NCBI GenBank assembly: GCA_030248065.1
Contig: JASAMV010003530.1
Coordinates: forward strand, 62,001 to 126,000
Source: Rhynchonema sp. JSB1_4
Lineage: Eukaryota > Nematoda > Chromadorea > Monhysterida > Xyalidae
Direction: 5' to 3'
DNA length: 64,000 nt
The translations under genes and the position numbers were made by a program. Position 1 is the stretch's first letter, and every line of letters starts with the position of its first letter. Below the pieces are notes generated by a model, which saw only the letters and a list, made by a program, of their open reading frames with translations, had not been told where the DNA came from and searched no databases. Shown piece after piece: positions 51,250 to 62,642 of this stretch.

Positions 51250-53756
51250 CGGACACCACTTTCGCATTCGTCCAATTTTCGACCTCACCGCACGAAATTG
51301 CACCGTCGTCACAATTCACCTGGAGTGTGCAAATGCATGAACACAACAAACACACGGTTGCAAAGTGATTAGTTGAGACGAAGTCAATTTTATCGAAACG
51401 GACGACCAAAAACACGCTGCACAACTCACAATGGTCCATCAATGACAAACAAGACATTTAAGTTCAGCGCTTACCCTCTGAAACTGCGAACTTGACGAAG
51501 AAAAAAAGACGGTTTCTGTGCATCAACCACAATCAGGTCGAAGAGTCGCAGCCATCCAGCGTTGGTCACACTTTGCGAAAGGTATCGCATGATCGCCTGT
51601 AATTATCGACGGTTTTTCCTTGTCTCGGGTTCAGGATACGGCGGACGGAAAGAGCCATCATTTAACCAAAACCATGCGCAATCGCTCTCATGTATTGATT
51701 TGAGGGAAACATCAATCTCAGCGCGGCGGTGATGTTACTGTTGTGTGCAGCACAAGCTCAGAGTTCCGTTTGCAGCCTGTTGCAGCTGTTTTCTTATCGA
51801 GACTGGAGCCAGCGCGTGTGCATTCGCTTTTGGACCAAAAAACATATTTACCTTCCGAACTGCACTGCGCTTTACAGTTAGGGTATGTACAAGTATGTAT
51901 AGGCAATCCATCGGCTCATGGCACTTTTTACACACACAGCGCATGCAGCAGCACACACCATTTTCTAAACAAAATGTACACTTTGAGCGATTGCCGTACT
52001 TTGATGGTAGCTGTTTAATTTATCCGGTTTTTATTTGCTGCTTGACATAACACTTTTCTGCACTGTTGCAAAATTTGGGGATGTTTCAACCGATAACTGC
52101 AGAGAATAGAGGCATTCATTGACGGCAGTAATTTAGCATGCAGCCTGTGTGTGTTGAGTGCCATGAGCTGGCGGGTTGCCTATACTTCTTGATTAATTAG
52201 GCGCGCAGGACCCAAAACTTGCCATTCTAACAAAATTCAAAGGCATCAAAGCAATTCTTCAGCTTTGCCTGTTTTTATTTCGGTTGTGCCTGAACACTAC
52301 AATATCATATAAATATTGCATACCCCGATATAAGTGTAGGACGAGTTTGTCAACATGATTGGCAGATGGTTCGGCCCGTGCGTGTACCTAACCACCAATC
52401 GATCGTACAGATCGTTCCACATGGCCGGACTGGTATCGAGGTAGAGATGCGGTGCTGCCTGTACGTCACTTTTGAACGGCGACTGCAATCAACAGGGCTG
52501 GTAAGGGGCGATAGAAGAATATCAATTATGTAAACCACAGCTCACCTTGTTATGCAGCCAATTGACCGTCTGCATGATTTGCGAAGACAATTGTTTGCGA
52601 GTCACACGGTCACCGCTCGGCAACACCCAGCCAGTCCCGTCGGCCAACCTGAAGAAACCGGTTCCCTAATATTAAGTAGTGCGTGCATCGTCGTAGTCGA
52701 ATAAATTTGTTTGCTGTCGGTATAGTATTTGCTTCATCTTTAATTTTGCATTTCAGGTTGGCCCACTGAAGTATCAAGTTTAGATGGCTTTCACCGACAT
52801 TAAACAGGCAAACTTGCGGATTAGGTCGGGTCAGTTTTGTTTGGTCGATATTTTGCTTTGGGTGAAGGTAACTTACACTATGGTTATAAACCTCTTTCAA
52901 GCTGATCGAAGTTGCCTGCAGAACCAACATCAATTGATTTCTAAATGATGCAAAACACGTCGCGTGACCAAGGTGTGTCCGAGCTGATCTGATCAGATAC
53001 CCAAGTTTTACATGTCTAATATGTTGATTTAATAGTCAGTGGATGCAGTCGTAATAACTGCAAGTGACAAAAATCTCACAGTGTACCAGGCCATCACAGC
53101 AATAAAATCTAACGTTCGGTATTGGTTTGATGTGTCGTAGAGATCGACCAGTTGCACGACTATCGATTGAGTTGGCTTGTCATATTCAGTTTCGAGGATG
53201 CGAAAGCTCGAGTCGGTCGACGGTGCGAGTCTTTTTGGATACATGCGCATGACCTCGTTCCTGTGTACGAATCAAACATAATGATCGGATCGGTCTTGGT
53301 CATGTTGACTTTGGTCATGCCAATTATTTGAAATTTACTGATTATGGCACAATCAATCGACAGGTACGACTAACTTGTTTGTCACAACCTGTTTGCCCTT
53401 CACAACGTATGATACGTCACCTGTCCGATCAATCATGAGCAGATTCGCAGTGTCCATATCCAAATGCAAGCCACTGCAATGTTTGCCAAATTAGTTGGAC
53501 ATCACATTATCAGTGCAAATGCACCCGTGACACCATAAAAACAAACTCGAGCTGGGTCGTGAATCCATCACTGCGTGTGGAAATGCACAGCTGTGGTTAT
53601 GCAAACATGCGACTGCTTCAGGTTTGCCAAGAATCACTAACCGAATGGCCAGTTTTCTGTACGTCTTCGAACGGAATGCAGTTGGATGGCCGAAATTGTC
53701 AATCAGGTGGTCGCGCATCAAAGCGAAGCAGCGCTCAGTGGCCGCATTATAGTACA
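51250..53756 (-). CDS. NT5DC1-like HAD-superfamily nucleotidase, both ends missing
   Basis: Exons in phase: 53756-53642 (NAATERCFALMRDHLIDNFG), 53473-53375 (GLHLDMDTANLLMIDRTGDV), 53260-53114 (SIVVQLVDLYDTSN), 52648-52546 (QIMQTVNWLHNK), 52482-52324 (PHLYLDTSP, PIMLTNSSYTYIG), 51597-51475 (LFDLIVVDAQKPSFF) and 51319 to about 51250 (VENWTNAKVVSGG). Order and spacing match NT5DC1, a 5'-nucleotidase-domain protein of unknown substrate; MLTNSS is HAD motif II and DAQKP the family block after it. The first exon with the catalytic DxD motif and the last with the GDxxxxD motif were not found. The region beyond 51250 holds a MITE, so the gene may be truncated or may have distant exons. Confidence 0.75.
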
Positions 53757-54035
53757 CTGCAAAATACATACGTACACAATTGCACAATCTGAAATCTTTT
53801 TTGCTTTTCAGAAGAAACATCAAACACATCAAACATCAAACAGTGAACGAACCGTACAAGGTCCAGTCAGCGTCGACGTACGCTCTGTTCACTGCTTGCA
53901 ATTCCAGCTCGAGCTGTGTGGTCAACACCGAGCTAAAAATACCAAAATCGTTCGTATAATAAATTACAAATATTCGTCAATAGATGCAGTTCGTCCCTGT
54001 TTAGTGACTTTAATACAAATGTTCGTAAAAAACTT

Positions 54036-57000
54036 TTACAAGGTATTGATAGTGACCGACAGTTTAAGCTCGGATCCTACCGTAACCTGATATTTTGGTA
54101 GTTTGTGAGGTGCCTGTTCTTTAGTGACCGGACCGAAAATTCCGGGTACCGATGTCACTATAAATACCTATACTAACAGAGACTGTGGTGAGTGGACTAC
54201 GCAAACCAACCGTCGGACCTTCTCCCGTGCCCTCGTCATGTGATGGCTGACCACATGCATCTGTGTGGAATGAAATACGTTTGAGGTGCAACCCGAGTTT
54301 GAAATTGACGTGATGTATGAATAAAAAGTGGGCGATTATCAAACTCGGTGATCTGATCTGATCGGAACTGCGTTGATTATGTAACTATTTTTTGCAAACG
54401 ACGGATGCTTTGAGATTTTACTCACGGCCTAATGCTTTATTCGATCACCGCTGTTGTGCGCATTGACACTGACGATAACCTGGTGCTCCGTCTGTGAACG
54501 CAACTCGAAATCGATAACCGAAAACGAGATGCACAATTCACATTGTGCCAACGGTAACGAAGAACAAACTGCCCACAACAGTACCCGAGTTTTCCATACA
54601 AAGTTCTGAGACCTTTGTTTGGATTTTTGAAATTTGAGCACGCGGGTTGTTTGCACATTTTTGAAAAAGCAGTTCCTTTCTCAAGGATTCAGGATTCATA
54701 ATCCCGCGGGTTTTCAGAAACCGAGGGTGAATTTTTTTAACTCTAAAGCCGTTCGCTTTCGGTGACACTGCCGTTCGTGCTGTGATTATCTGGAGGGGGC
54801 TTTCACTTGGTGTAAAATATTGCACAGAGTATAAATTGTGTAAATGATCGTTACACCCGAAAATGTTTCGCGATCTGTATTAAAATGCATGCTTTATTTC
54901 AGGAAAGGACCTGGGTAGAGTAAAAAAATTTGCCCAGCTCCGTAGGATATTTCATCGAGATTGGATGCAGTATTCCATTTTATGTTGATTTTTACCACTG
55001 TATTTTATACGTTTTTTGGAAAACTTTTACCTGAAAAATATCAACTGAGCATGATCATAATCAATACGTCTGGAATGGCTTTTAGGAGTTTAACAGAATG
55101 AAATTCTGAATGAATGTTTCACGACCTGCTGCTCAGTTCAAGCCTTTTTGTCGCGTGGTTTTTGAACCATTCTTCGTGTCTGAATCAGCACTGCAACAGA
55201 CCACACAAAGCTTCAATGATGGTCACTGAGTGTGCCAAGTTTGGAAAAACTGCTGGCCCACGAGTGACGCTCATAGAAGCTTTATTGAGAATGTTTGCGA
55301 TTATTCGAGTTTATCGAAAACTCCAACAAGTATAGTCTGTTGATTATATTTCGACATAGTGTATAAGCCCCATTCAGCGATGTTTGGAGCGGGCTGGGTC
55401 GACGCCATTCTAAATGAATGTTTCAAGCATTGCTAACTCAGGCAAAAGACCGATTGAACATTGCTTGCCGCGTGGCGCAAAAACACGTGGCCTGTCATCA
55501 CACAACACCAACAATGTTCAATGGCTCTGCGAATGAGTTGGCAATGCCTGAAACATTCGTTTAGAATGGCGTCGACCCAGCCCGCTCCAAACATCGCTGA
55601 ATGGGGCTTATACACTGTGTCGAAATATAATCAACAGACTTTACTAGGTATAGCTATGGTGCCAACCGGATGCGGCCTGGTCAAATTCGCGACACCGTTC
55701 GTTATTCGCTGCAGTTGCTGATACCGATTGTGCTGATTGGTCGGATTGAGCGCTCGAAACAGATTGTCCTGGTCCAGTTCGTTGCAACAATACTTGTACA
55801 AGTTTTTGTGGCTCTTACTATGATTATAAATTTGCATGTAATTCCGGGCCTCCATTTTGGAATTCACAGTTCTGAAATCACAACCAGCAACATAAAAAAT
55901 TAGTGGTTCTGGTTTTGACAGGGAGATAAGGGCTGGACATACGAACCGAACCGTTCACGGCAGGCTTTGGGTTTGTAAATACATAAATGATTGACACGTT
56001 TCAGGAGAATAAGACAAACTGAGAAGAAAATGAACCATTACATAAAAATCAGCAACAATTTTGTATTCAGCATTACTGACCTTTTTCTGGTGGAGCAGCA
56101 AATTCCGAATCATAGTCCTGAATACGGCCGTGGTCATCCTAGAAATACATCCGACGAATATCTCGAAACACTGAAAATTGATCTGAAGTTTGTTAAACGA
56201 TTGATTTCCCAATCAATTAATTTCAATTTCAATTAATAAGCAATTTCCCAGAGCACTTTCCCTGTAAAACCAGATAAAGCCAGGCTTCACAAAAGTGCTC
56301 ACAAACTGAATTTCCATAAAAGCTCGTATTTTGCTCAACCCTTAACCGGTGAACAATTGAAACTACTGTAGTTCCTTTCGTATGCTTGAGTTGGCCAGAT
56401 TCCTTGTCGTCGTTGTTTTATACATTTTCAGTCTGATCGAGTCGGATTGTTATTCTTCAAATTATCCGTTTGCCGAGTTTTATCCCAAACCCAAATTTTT
56501 ATGTTTCATTAGTGTTTTCCGGACGTTTCTTTCACAGTAATCCGTTTTCCGTTTTCCGGCTCTAACATTGGTATAGGTGCTGTAATTGTTTTTTGCTTTT
56601 CAGGAACCAGTGATCAGTGCATATATTATATCCCTCAAATCCTCAAATCCCTCACAATTTGTTAGATTGATGCAACCTGACTCGATGACAAGGTATACTC
56701 TGACAATCCTTTTGGGAGAAACTTTTCAAACGCGTTGCCTGATCCATAAAGCGCATGATGCGTGCACTGGCTATAACGGTCACTTGACTTCTGTAGCCAG
56801 TGCACGCATAATGCGCTTTACGGATCAGGCAACGCGGTTGAAAAGTTTCTCCCAAAAGAATTGCCAGAGTATAGATGGTGGTCAGATGGCATATCTTGTG
56901 ATCGGGCTGCTCCGGACCACACGCCCTGTTGTTGGTGTATGACCTTGTCCAACTTTTTTTAAAGCCATTTCGGTGTTTTTGGCGAAAACATGGGTCCATT

Positions 57001-57617
57001 TGCGATGATGCCCAATTCTGGCAAGGGAACGGCACGCCAACCCCAGCACTGCTCGGCCACTGGAAACTCGGTTGATGTTTCATAGCTGCCCTGATTGAAA
57101 ATAAATTAGAACACAGGCTGGAACCATTACATATATTTGAAAAATATTCCAATGTTGATAAAGCAATTTGAGAACAACCAACTCTCAACTAACAGGGGCA
57201 TTCGATCTCATCACATCCGCATAAAATCCATCGGGATAAATCACCAATTTTGCCCTGGATTCGCCAAGAACAGCAACCATTTGGTTGAAATTCGCAAACA
57301 ACGGGATCGGCTTCCGAAGCAGAATATTGACGAGAATCAGACCAGCGTAAAGTTCGAATAAGCGTATTCTTTCGAACAAAACATCGCACGCCGATATCCA
57401 TGCCGAGATGGGAAGATTTAGCCTGAACTTGAAGGAAAGATTCATGCGATTTACACGCGGCATCAAGCTTGATGATCCGTTTGATCCAGTTTTGCTTTGG
57501 TCAGGCTAGTTAATTTGTACTTTAGGAATTTTGACCACATTAATATTGACCAGCAGCTCACCAAAATATCATACGCTAATGAAACTTCTACATATAATGG
57601 CATCTGCAAATTCTGAA
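54036..57617 (-). CDS. Unidentified multi-exon gene
   Basis: Reading down the minus strand: MPLYVEVSLAYDIL (57617-57575, donor GTGAGC), a long exon about 57445-57197 (FKFRLNLPISAWISACDVLF, then AKLVIYPDGFYADVMRSNAP), 57089 to about 56970 (SYETSTEFPVAEQCWGWRAV), 56139-56092 (DDHGRIQDYDSEFAAPPEK), about 55870-55650 (NYMQIYNHSKSHKNLYKYCC, then QRITNGVANLTRPHP), about 54495-54450 (TEHQVIVSVNAHNSG) and 54067-54036 (VTVGSELKLSVTINTL, TAA). The junction NAP-GSYE closes in phase with a GTTAGT donor; the others were not all tested, so this may be two genes. The exon at 55650 ends inside the target site of the second 309-bp MITE. No family recognised. Confidence 0.4.
55333..55641. mobile_element. 309-bp palindromic TA-flanked MITE, copy 2
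   Basis: Same length and sequence as 50694-51002 apart from a few substitutions, including the last base of the right end. TA flanks both sides. On the minus strand it begins immediately after a predicted exon, and its left end plus the TA make the GTAAAGT donor-like sequence. Confidence 0.85.
56696..56871. mobile_element. 176-bp near-perfect fold-back element
   Basis: Left arm TACTCTGACAATCCTTTTGG through GTGCACTGGCTA (about 80 bp) is inverted in the right arm ending CCAGAGTA, separated by about 20 bp. TA flanks both ends. The transcript would form a long hairpin. No coding content. Confidence 0.8.
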
Positions 57618-58026
57618 AGGTCATCCAAACAAAAAAGTCACCCAAATTGAGACGTTCCTCCGTTCATTGGTAAGAGTTGCAGCACACTCATGTTGTGACA
57701 GTAACAAACACGCCCACGCTTCACAAAAACAATATCGGTAAAAGTTCACACTTGCGTGATGATCAACATTCATTTGCGTGTGGATTCATCCGTCTACGCG
57801 AGAATACACCGAGTATTTGAGAGCTCACGCCCGGCTAAACCGCTGGCTGCATGTGATATATTTTTTAGTTTTCATTTTTAAACAGTCATAGAACCAGGAC
57901 AAAACGTGCATGCAATTGAACGCGTGTGATCAGCGGCGAACCATTGAGACAATGGTGAAGTTGAAGATGGTCTCGAAACAATGCGGAAAATGCAGTTTTC
58001 TGTCGTCTGCATGCGTATACATAGGC

Positions 58027-59468
58027 TTTTTCCAAAAAATTGTAATGCAAAACTGATGATTTTTTCGATTTCAGTGAAAAATTGGGTCTAGCACAAAAAT
58101 TAAACGGCCCAAAATGGGCCAAAAGGCGTGGTTTTCGACTGACTTCAACACTCTTCAAGAGCACTCTCGTCACTTCGAACAAATTTTGCACTGAAATTGT
58201 TATATTTTTCGAAATTACGTTGTTAAGTACTGGAAAAGTATTTGGGAAAAAAACGGTTTTTTCGGGAAAAAACCGTTTTTTTCACGAAAAATAAAAAACG
58301 TTTCTTTATGACAGTATACCCCCTGCTACACCATTGCTGGGAGGGCTGTGCTACATTGTATTCCGAGGGCTCTGTGTAGGTTTTAGCGGTACCAGGACCA
58401 GGGGGTTCTCAAAATGCCGTCAAGGTCGAAGTAAACGAGCTTCACCGCCGGCTTACAGAGGTGAATCAATTGAGTGATGTAGTTGGTCCGAGCAAGAAAG
58501 CTAGCTAGCTGGAGGGGTCCGGCGCAAGAAAGCTAGCTAGCTAGCCGGGTACCCCGATTTGGGGGGTATTGGTCCAGAAGTCAAAAACAGTGGCATAAAA
58601 ATTGGTCGAAATTATGCTAAAATAAGCCTTAAAAAGCGTAGTTTTGTGCACGTGTGAGAAAATTTGAACGAATTTGACCATTTTGGCGGGGCCCATAAAA
58701 TGGTCATTTTGGCGCTAAAATCAACACTTTTTTTTACTTGGTGACCGGAGCAAGAAAGCTAGCTAGCCAGTTTGGGGGTATGGTTTTCGAAGCAAGAAAG
58801 CTCCCTAGCAGTTGGGGGTAATACCCCCATCCCGCCCAACCATATCACTGAATCAATTACCAGAATTCCCGGTCCAGCACCAGCCAGTGCTGTGGCTACT
58901 TTAGAGGGGCGCAATGGTGTAGCCGGGGGGGGGGGGGTCCCCCGCCCTGGGTACCAGTGGTGTCGTTGGGGGGGGGGGGTTGGAGGGGGTTACCCCCCTG
59001 GTTACCCCCCTGGGTTGGAGGGGGTTACCCCCCTATGGGGTATGGGAAATCGGCCTTGGGTATGGGGTATGGAAAATTTTTCACTTTTGGAACAAGCATC
59101 CCTAAGAAATGACTTTTTGACCCCGAGAAGTACCAAAATTGGCCATTTTTCGTCCAAAAATGTCAAAAATCGCTTACTACCGCAAGAAAACTCTGTTTTA
59201 AGCACTTTTTAGACCAATTTTGGCACTTTTAGAAGATTTTTGGGGTCATTTTTTTCAAAACCCCCACCCTCGGGTATGGGAAATTTTTGAGTTTTTGGAA
59301 ACCCCCCCTGGTATATGAAATTTTTGATTTTTGGGGGTATGTATGGGAAATTTCCCGAAAATTGGGCTGAGTATGGGAAAATTTCGATTTCTCAACGATT
59401 TTCATCAAAATTTCGACCTAAAAAAATTTCTTCCCCCCCTAGCTCGGCCGGTACAGTAGGTAAGGTAG
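58027..59468. repeat. Duplicate of La intron 1, left part
   Basis: 58027-58545 matches about 46970-47485, and 59396-59468 matches 47549-47618, in the same orientation. Between them 58546-59395 is about 850 bp found only in this copy, with G/C runs, GGGTATGGGAAATTTT words and more AAGCTAGCTAGC units. The duplicate continues after the LTR element at 63043. Confidence 0.85.
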
Positions 59469-59868
59469 TGTAACGAGTTAGCTTTTCCTGGTAAGCGCAT
59501 AGCAGCGCTCGCGTAGATCTTGGGCAAGCTGTTCAGAAGTTTGTGTGAGTTCTCTCTCGTTGACCAAGGGTCATTAGTGCTTTTGCTTGATAAGAGTTCT
59601 TCTTGTGTTTCTGTACCTTTATATTGGTGCTAACTGCATGTCTCTTTTCTCAGGTGCTTATACTACGGTACTAACCACTTGTGCTATTATCGGACCACAG
59701 CTATTGAACCTATTGTATTCATTACTGACTCTCTCAACTAACCGGCTGATCAATACATCATAACGGGAAGGACTTATTGTTGATCTTGTACACAACGCGG
59801 CAATCCAAAGAGCTACAGTACCTAACTCTCACATCGTAAACACGAACAATCAAGCAACAACCATTACA
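59469..59868 (+). repeat. 5' LTR
   Basis: 400 bp, TGTAACGAG to CATTACA. Contains TTTATATTGG near 59621, a possible TATA box. Identical to the 3' LTR as read. Confidence 0.95.
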
Positions 59869-59870
59869 AC

Positions 59871-59888
59871 TGGCGACCACCGACTCGA
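59871..59888 (+). promoter_or_regulatory. Candidate primer-binding site
   Basis: TGGCGACCACCGACTCG begins two bases after the 5' LTR, where a tRNA primer anneals in LTR elements; TGG matches a tRNA CCA end. The tRNA was not assigned. Confidence 0.6.
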
Positions 59889-60511
59889 CTCGAACCCAGC
59901 CCAATTCATCGATCGAACTGCAGCTGCTCCACAACCCAACCGAACTTGTGAGCTCACTCCAACCCACGTCTCAGTGTTGTCGACTACAAAGCTATCCGGA
60001 TAGACGATTCAAGGCTCTGACTCAATCGACCCGCTGAGGTGAAGGCGAACCATCGCATCCGTGTCGCTATGACAAACCATCCGTCGAAGAGAGCAACTCT
60101 CGATCGTTTGCAAGGGGAGAAGGGAACCGGACCAGCATCACCTGTGCACCTACAGACTGGCCATCTGTGATTGTGTGGTTTGTACTGTGTTTTCTGTTCC
60201 TTCTCAGACCATTCTTTCGAAGTAGAATTGCCCAACCTGAACACAACGCGTGATTGTCTGATATTTAGAGCACATTTTGGTGTCTGTAATTGATTTCTGA
60301 AGTGTAGATCGATTGATTTGTACCAACTAAGCACCTCAAGTCCCTGGGGGTTCTAACCTGCGTGCATTGTCAGTGTGCCAATACCTGGGGTCTAATACTT
60401 GCGTGTGTCTGCGAGTGACTGTCATACTGAATCGCTGGTGTTCCATAGCAGTAGGTGCGTTCTGCTAAGTTTTGATTAGTCACTCAAGGCAAACCTGTCG
60501 CAAGTGCGAAT

Positions 60512-61570
60512 ATGTTAGAACAAGAAGAAGAGCACGAACCTGAAGTCGATACTCGACGTTCACTGGTCTTGCTGCTCGGTATTGTGAAGCAGTATGAGCT
60601 GAATGATGACTGGTTGAAATACATCGATGAGTTCACACGTGTGACCAATGCTGCCTTGCTGACATCTCAACAACGAGCTGACTTGCTCGGTGCCAAGTTG
60701 TCGCAAGAAGCTGTCAACGTCAGCCAGTACCAGACGTGTCCGGTCGATATCAAACGTGATTTCACGTTGTTGGTCACGTATTTGACTGAGCGCTTATGCC
60801 CACCAAACGTGGCATTGTATTACGAACTGCAGTTGTCTGCACGAAAACAGCAGGCACATGAGCCGCTGTCACAATACTACTCAGACTTGTCACAATTAGC
60901 GCGTCGAGCCTGGCCAACGAAGTCGTCAGACGACCGTGACATTGCTCTGAAGTCGTACTTCTTGTGCGGTTTGTCGGCCAAACTTATGCAGGCAGTGCTG
61001 CTCAGCCCTGTCAGCAACAGTGAGTCGACACACGAACTGTACAAGCATGCGCGAATGGCTGAAGCCGCCCAACAGCTGTGTGATGCGCGTGACGGTGCCG
61101 AAACGGCACGCATATACTTTCTTGATGCGAAGACGGGTGAGCATTCGTCTCTGCCTGGCAGCAGACAGGCCGATCAGTCGAAGTGGTCACAAAAAGATAT
61201 CGATCGCATTGTTGCCCGGCTGGCTGCTATAACAGCCGACGATCAGGGCACGACTAATGACGCCAAATGCCCACAGCAGTACTCATGGACTGCTGATGGC
61301 CAACCAATTTGCAATCGATGTGGCAAGATTGGCCACGTTCGGCGAATGTGTGGGAAGGCACGCAACGACGCACCCAGTGCACGCCCACAGTCGCGTTCTG
61401 AACAACCGACCAGTTCAAGACATCGAATGAACGTGATCAAATTGGTGCGTGAGCATGACGACGTGAATCAGCCTGAAGATTCACAGGGTGACAAGGCGAC
61501 ACGGAAATCGGATTCAGAGCACGAAATGCTCAGCAGCGCACATGAGGAACGAGAGATTCTGTTCTTTTAG
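60512..61570 (+). CDS. Retrotransposon Gag with CCHC zinc knuckle
   Basis: 352 residues, ATG at 60512, TAG at 61568. The middle resembles a Ty3/gypsy-type Gag capsid region (ARKQQAHEPLSQYYSDLSQL, then SYFLCGLSAKLMQAV). Near the C-terminus CNRCGKIGHVRRMC fits CX2CX4HX4C, the nucleic-acid-binding zinc knuckle. The frame is intact and no protease domain follows. Gag would form the particle that packages element RNA, so an intact frame suggests it contributes to its own packaging while polymerase comes in trans. Confidence 0.9.
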   Translation: MLEQEEEHEPEVDTRRSLVLLLGIVKQYELNDDWLKYIDEFTRVTNAALLTSQQRADLLGAKLSQEAVNVSQYQTCPVDIKRDFTLLVTYLTERLCPPNVALYYELQLSARKQQAHEPLSQYYSDLSQLARRAWPTKSSDDRDIALKSYFLCGLSAKLMQAVLLSPVSNSESTHELYKHARMAEAAQQLCDARDGAETARIYFLDAKTGEHSSLPGSRQADQSKWSQKDIDRIVARLAAITADDQGTTNDAKCPQQYSWTADGQPICNRCGKIGHVRRMCGKARNDAPSARPQSRSEQPTSSRHRMNVIKLVREHDDVNQPEDSQGDKATRKSDSEHEMLSSAHEEREILFF

Positions 61571-62628
61571 TGGTGCAGAGAGTCCCGTAAATCTCGGAGT
61601 AAGTGTAGGGAAGTGTTATAAGTCAGCGTTTGGCCTGCCGCACATGCATCACTCTGTGTAAAAAACCAGCGATTGTGAGTGTGAATTCAAATACTTGGTA
61701 GCTTGTAGTGTCACCATCAGTTTCATTGGAATGCAAGCTTAGTTCTCCCTGATTCAAGTTGCATGACGATGCGTACTGTATGTTGAATGAAGTGCTATAA
61801 CCTTGTTGCTTGGTGAACATGTGACTGTTTTGATGTGGTATGCTTGAATCTTGTTGCGTAGTTCACTTGTGACTGAATTGATGTTGTATATACTTGCTTG
61901 AATGCGTAAATGTGCAGTGTGAATGAATGATGATTTCCGAAATACCGTAATTCTGCTTCATATTCATTGTTTATACAGTATTCTGACGCGTGAAAATGTT
62001 ATCAGGAGTCAAGTTTGAGCAAACCGACGCTCTGACATAACTGACCCCTGACCTGAGTATATTTGAATCTGGGTTATCTCTGATGGTAATTATTTTTGCG
62101 TGAGTGAGCGGTTTGTTTTGTGATTCTTGAGTGAGTGTGTTTGTTTTGTGGTGTAAATGATACCTGTTCCTTCTGTAGGAATGCTGATATAAAGAGCTTG
62201 TGTTTACTGCACTTGTGCATCGACACCGATACCTTCCGTGTTTGTGTTGTACTTCTGACTTTATCGGTTCTTGAACCGCCTTTTATTTGAGTGTGGGGTT
62301 GTGCCATCTCTCACATGTCTGGTAGTCAGGGTCACGTTTTACTTCCCTTCATCATTTTATTGACATAGCTGTTTTATAACGGTTTTGCTGGTTGATTCTT
62401 TGAGTGAATATTCCAACACTAATACCGATTACACAAACGCATATCAAAATGGGCAAACTAAAATATTCACATGACAGCGGTCTGAGAAAGAACGATGATT
62501 GTCATGCATGATTTGTTCGTTACTCTATTGCACTTCTATTGTGTACGTTTTGTGTGTGATTATTTGAGATAGTTCTTTCCACGTTGCCGATTGTTTGATT
62601 TTTAGATTTGTTTTTAGCTTATTTTTCT
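61571..62628. other. Non-coding interior of the LTR element
   Basis: About 1.06 kb between gag and the polypurine tract with no frame longer than about 80 codons and no polymerase motif. Short repeated GAATGATG / TTGAATG words occur. Probably a deleted pol region replaced by unrelated sequence. Confidence 0.6.
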
Positions 62629-62642
62629 AAGGAGAGGAGAGT
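62629..62642 (+). promoter_or_regulatory. Polypurine tract
   Basis: AAGGAGAGGAGAGT directly precedes the 3' LTR, the expected site of plus-strand priming. Confidence 0.8.

Noticed and set aside
52877..52915. Small exon ISLKEVYNHS in the NT5DC1-like gene
   Set aside because: The flanking exons join directly in phase (YRT-LADG) and including it breaks the frame.
53900..53945. GVDHT text as the missing HAD nucleophile motif
   Set aside because: The first aspartate is absent and no donor joins it in phase to the next NT5DC1-like exon.
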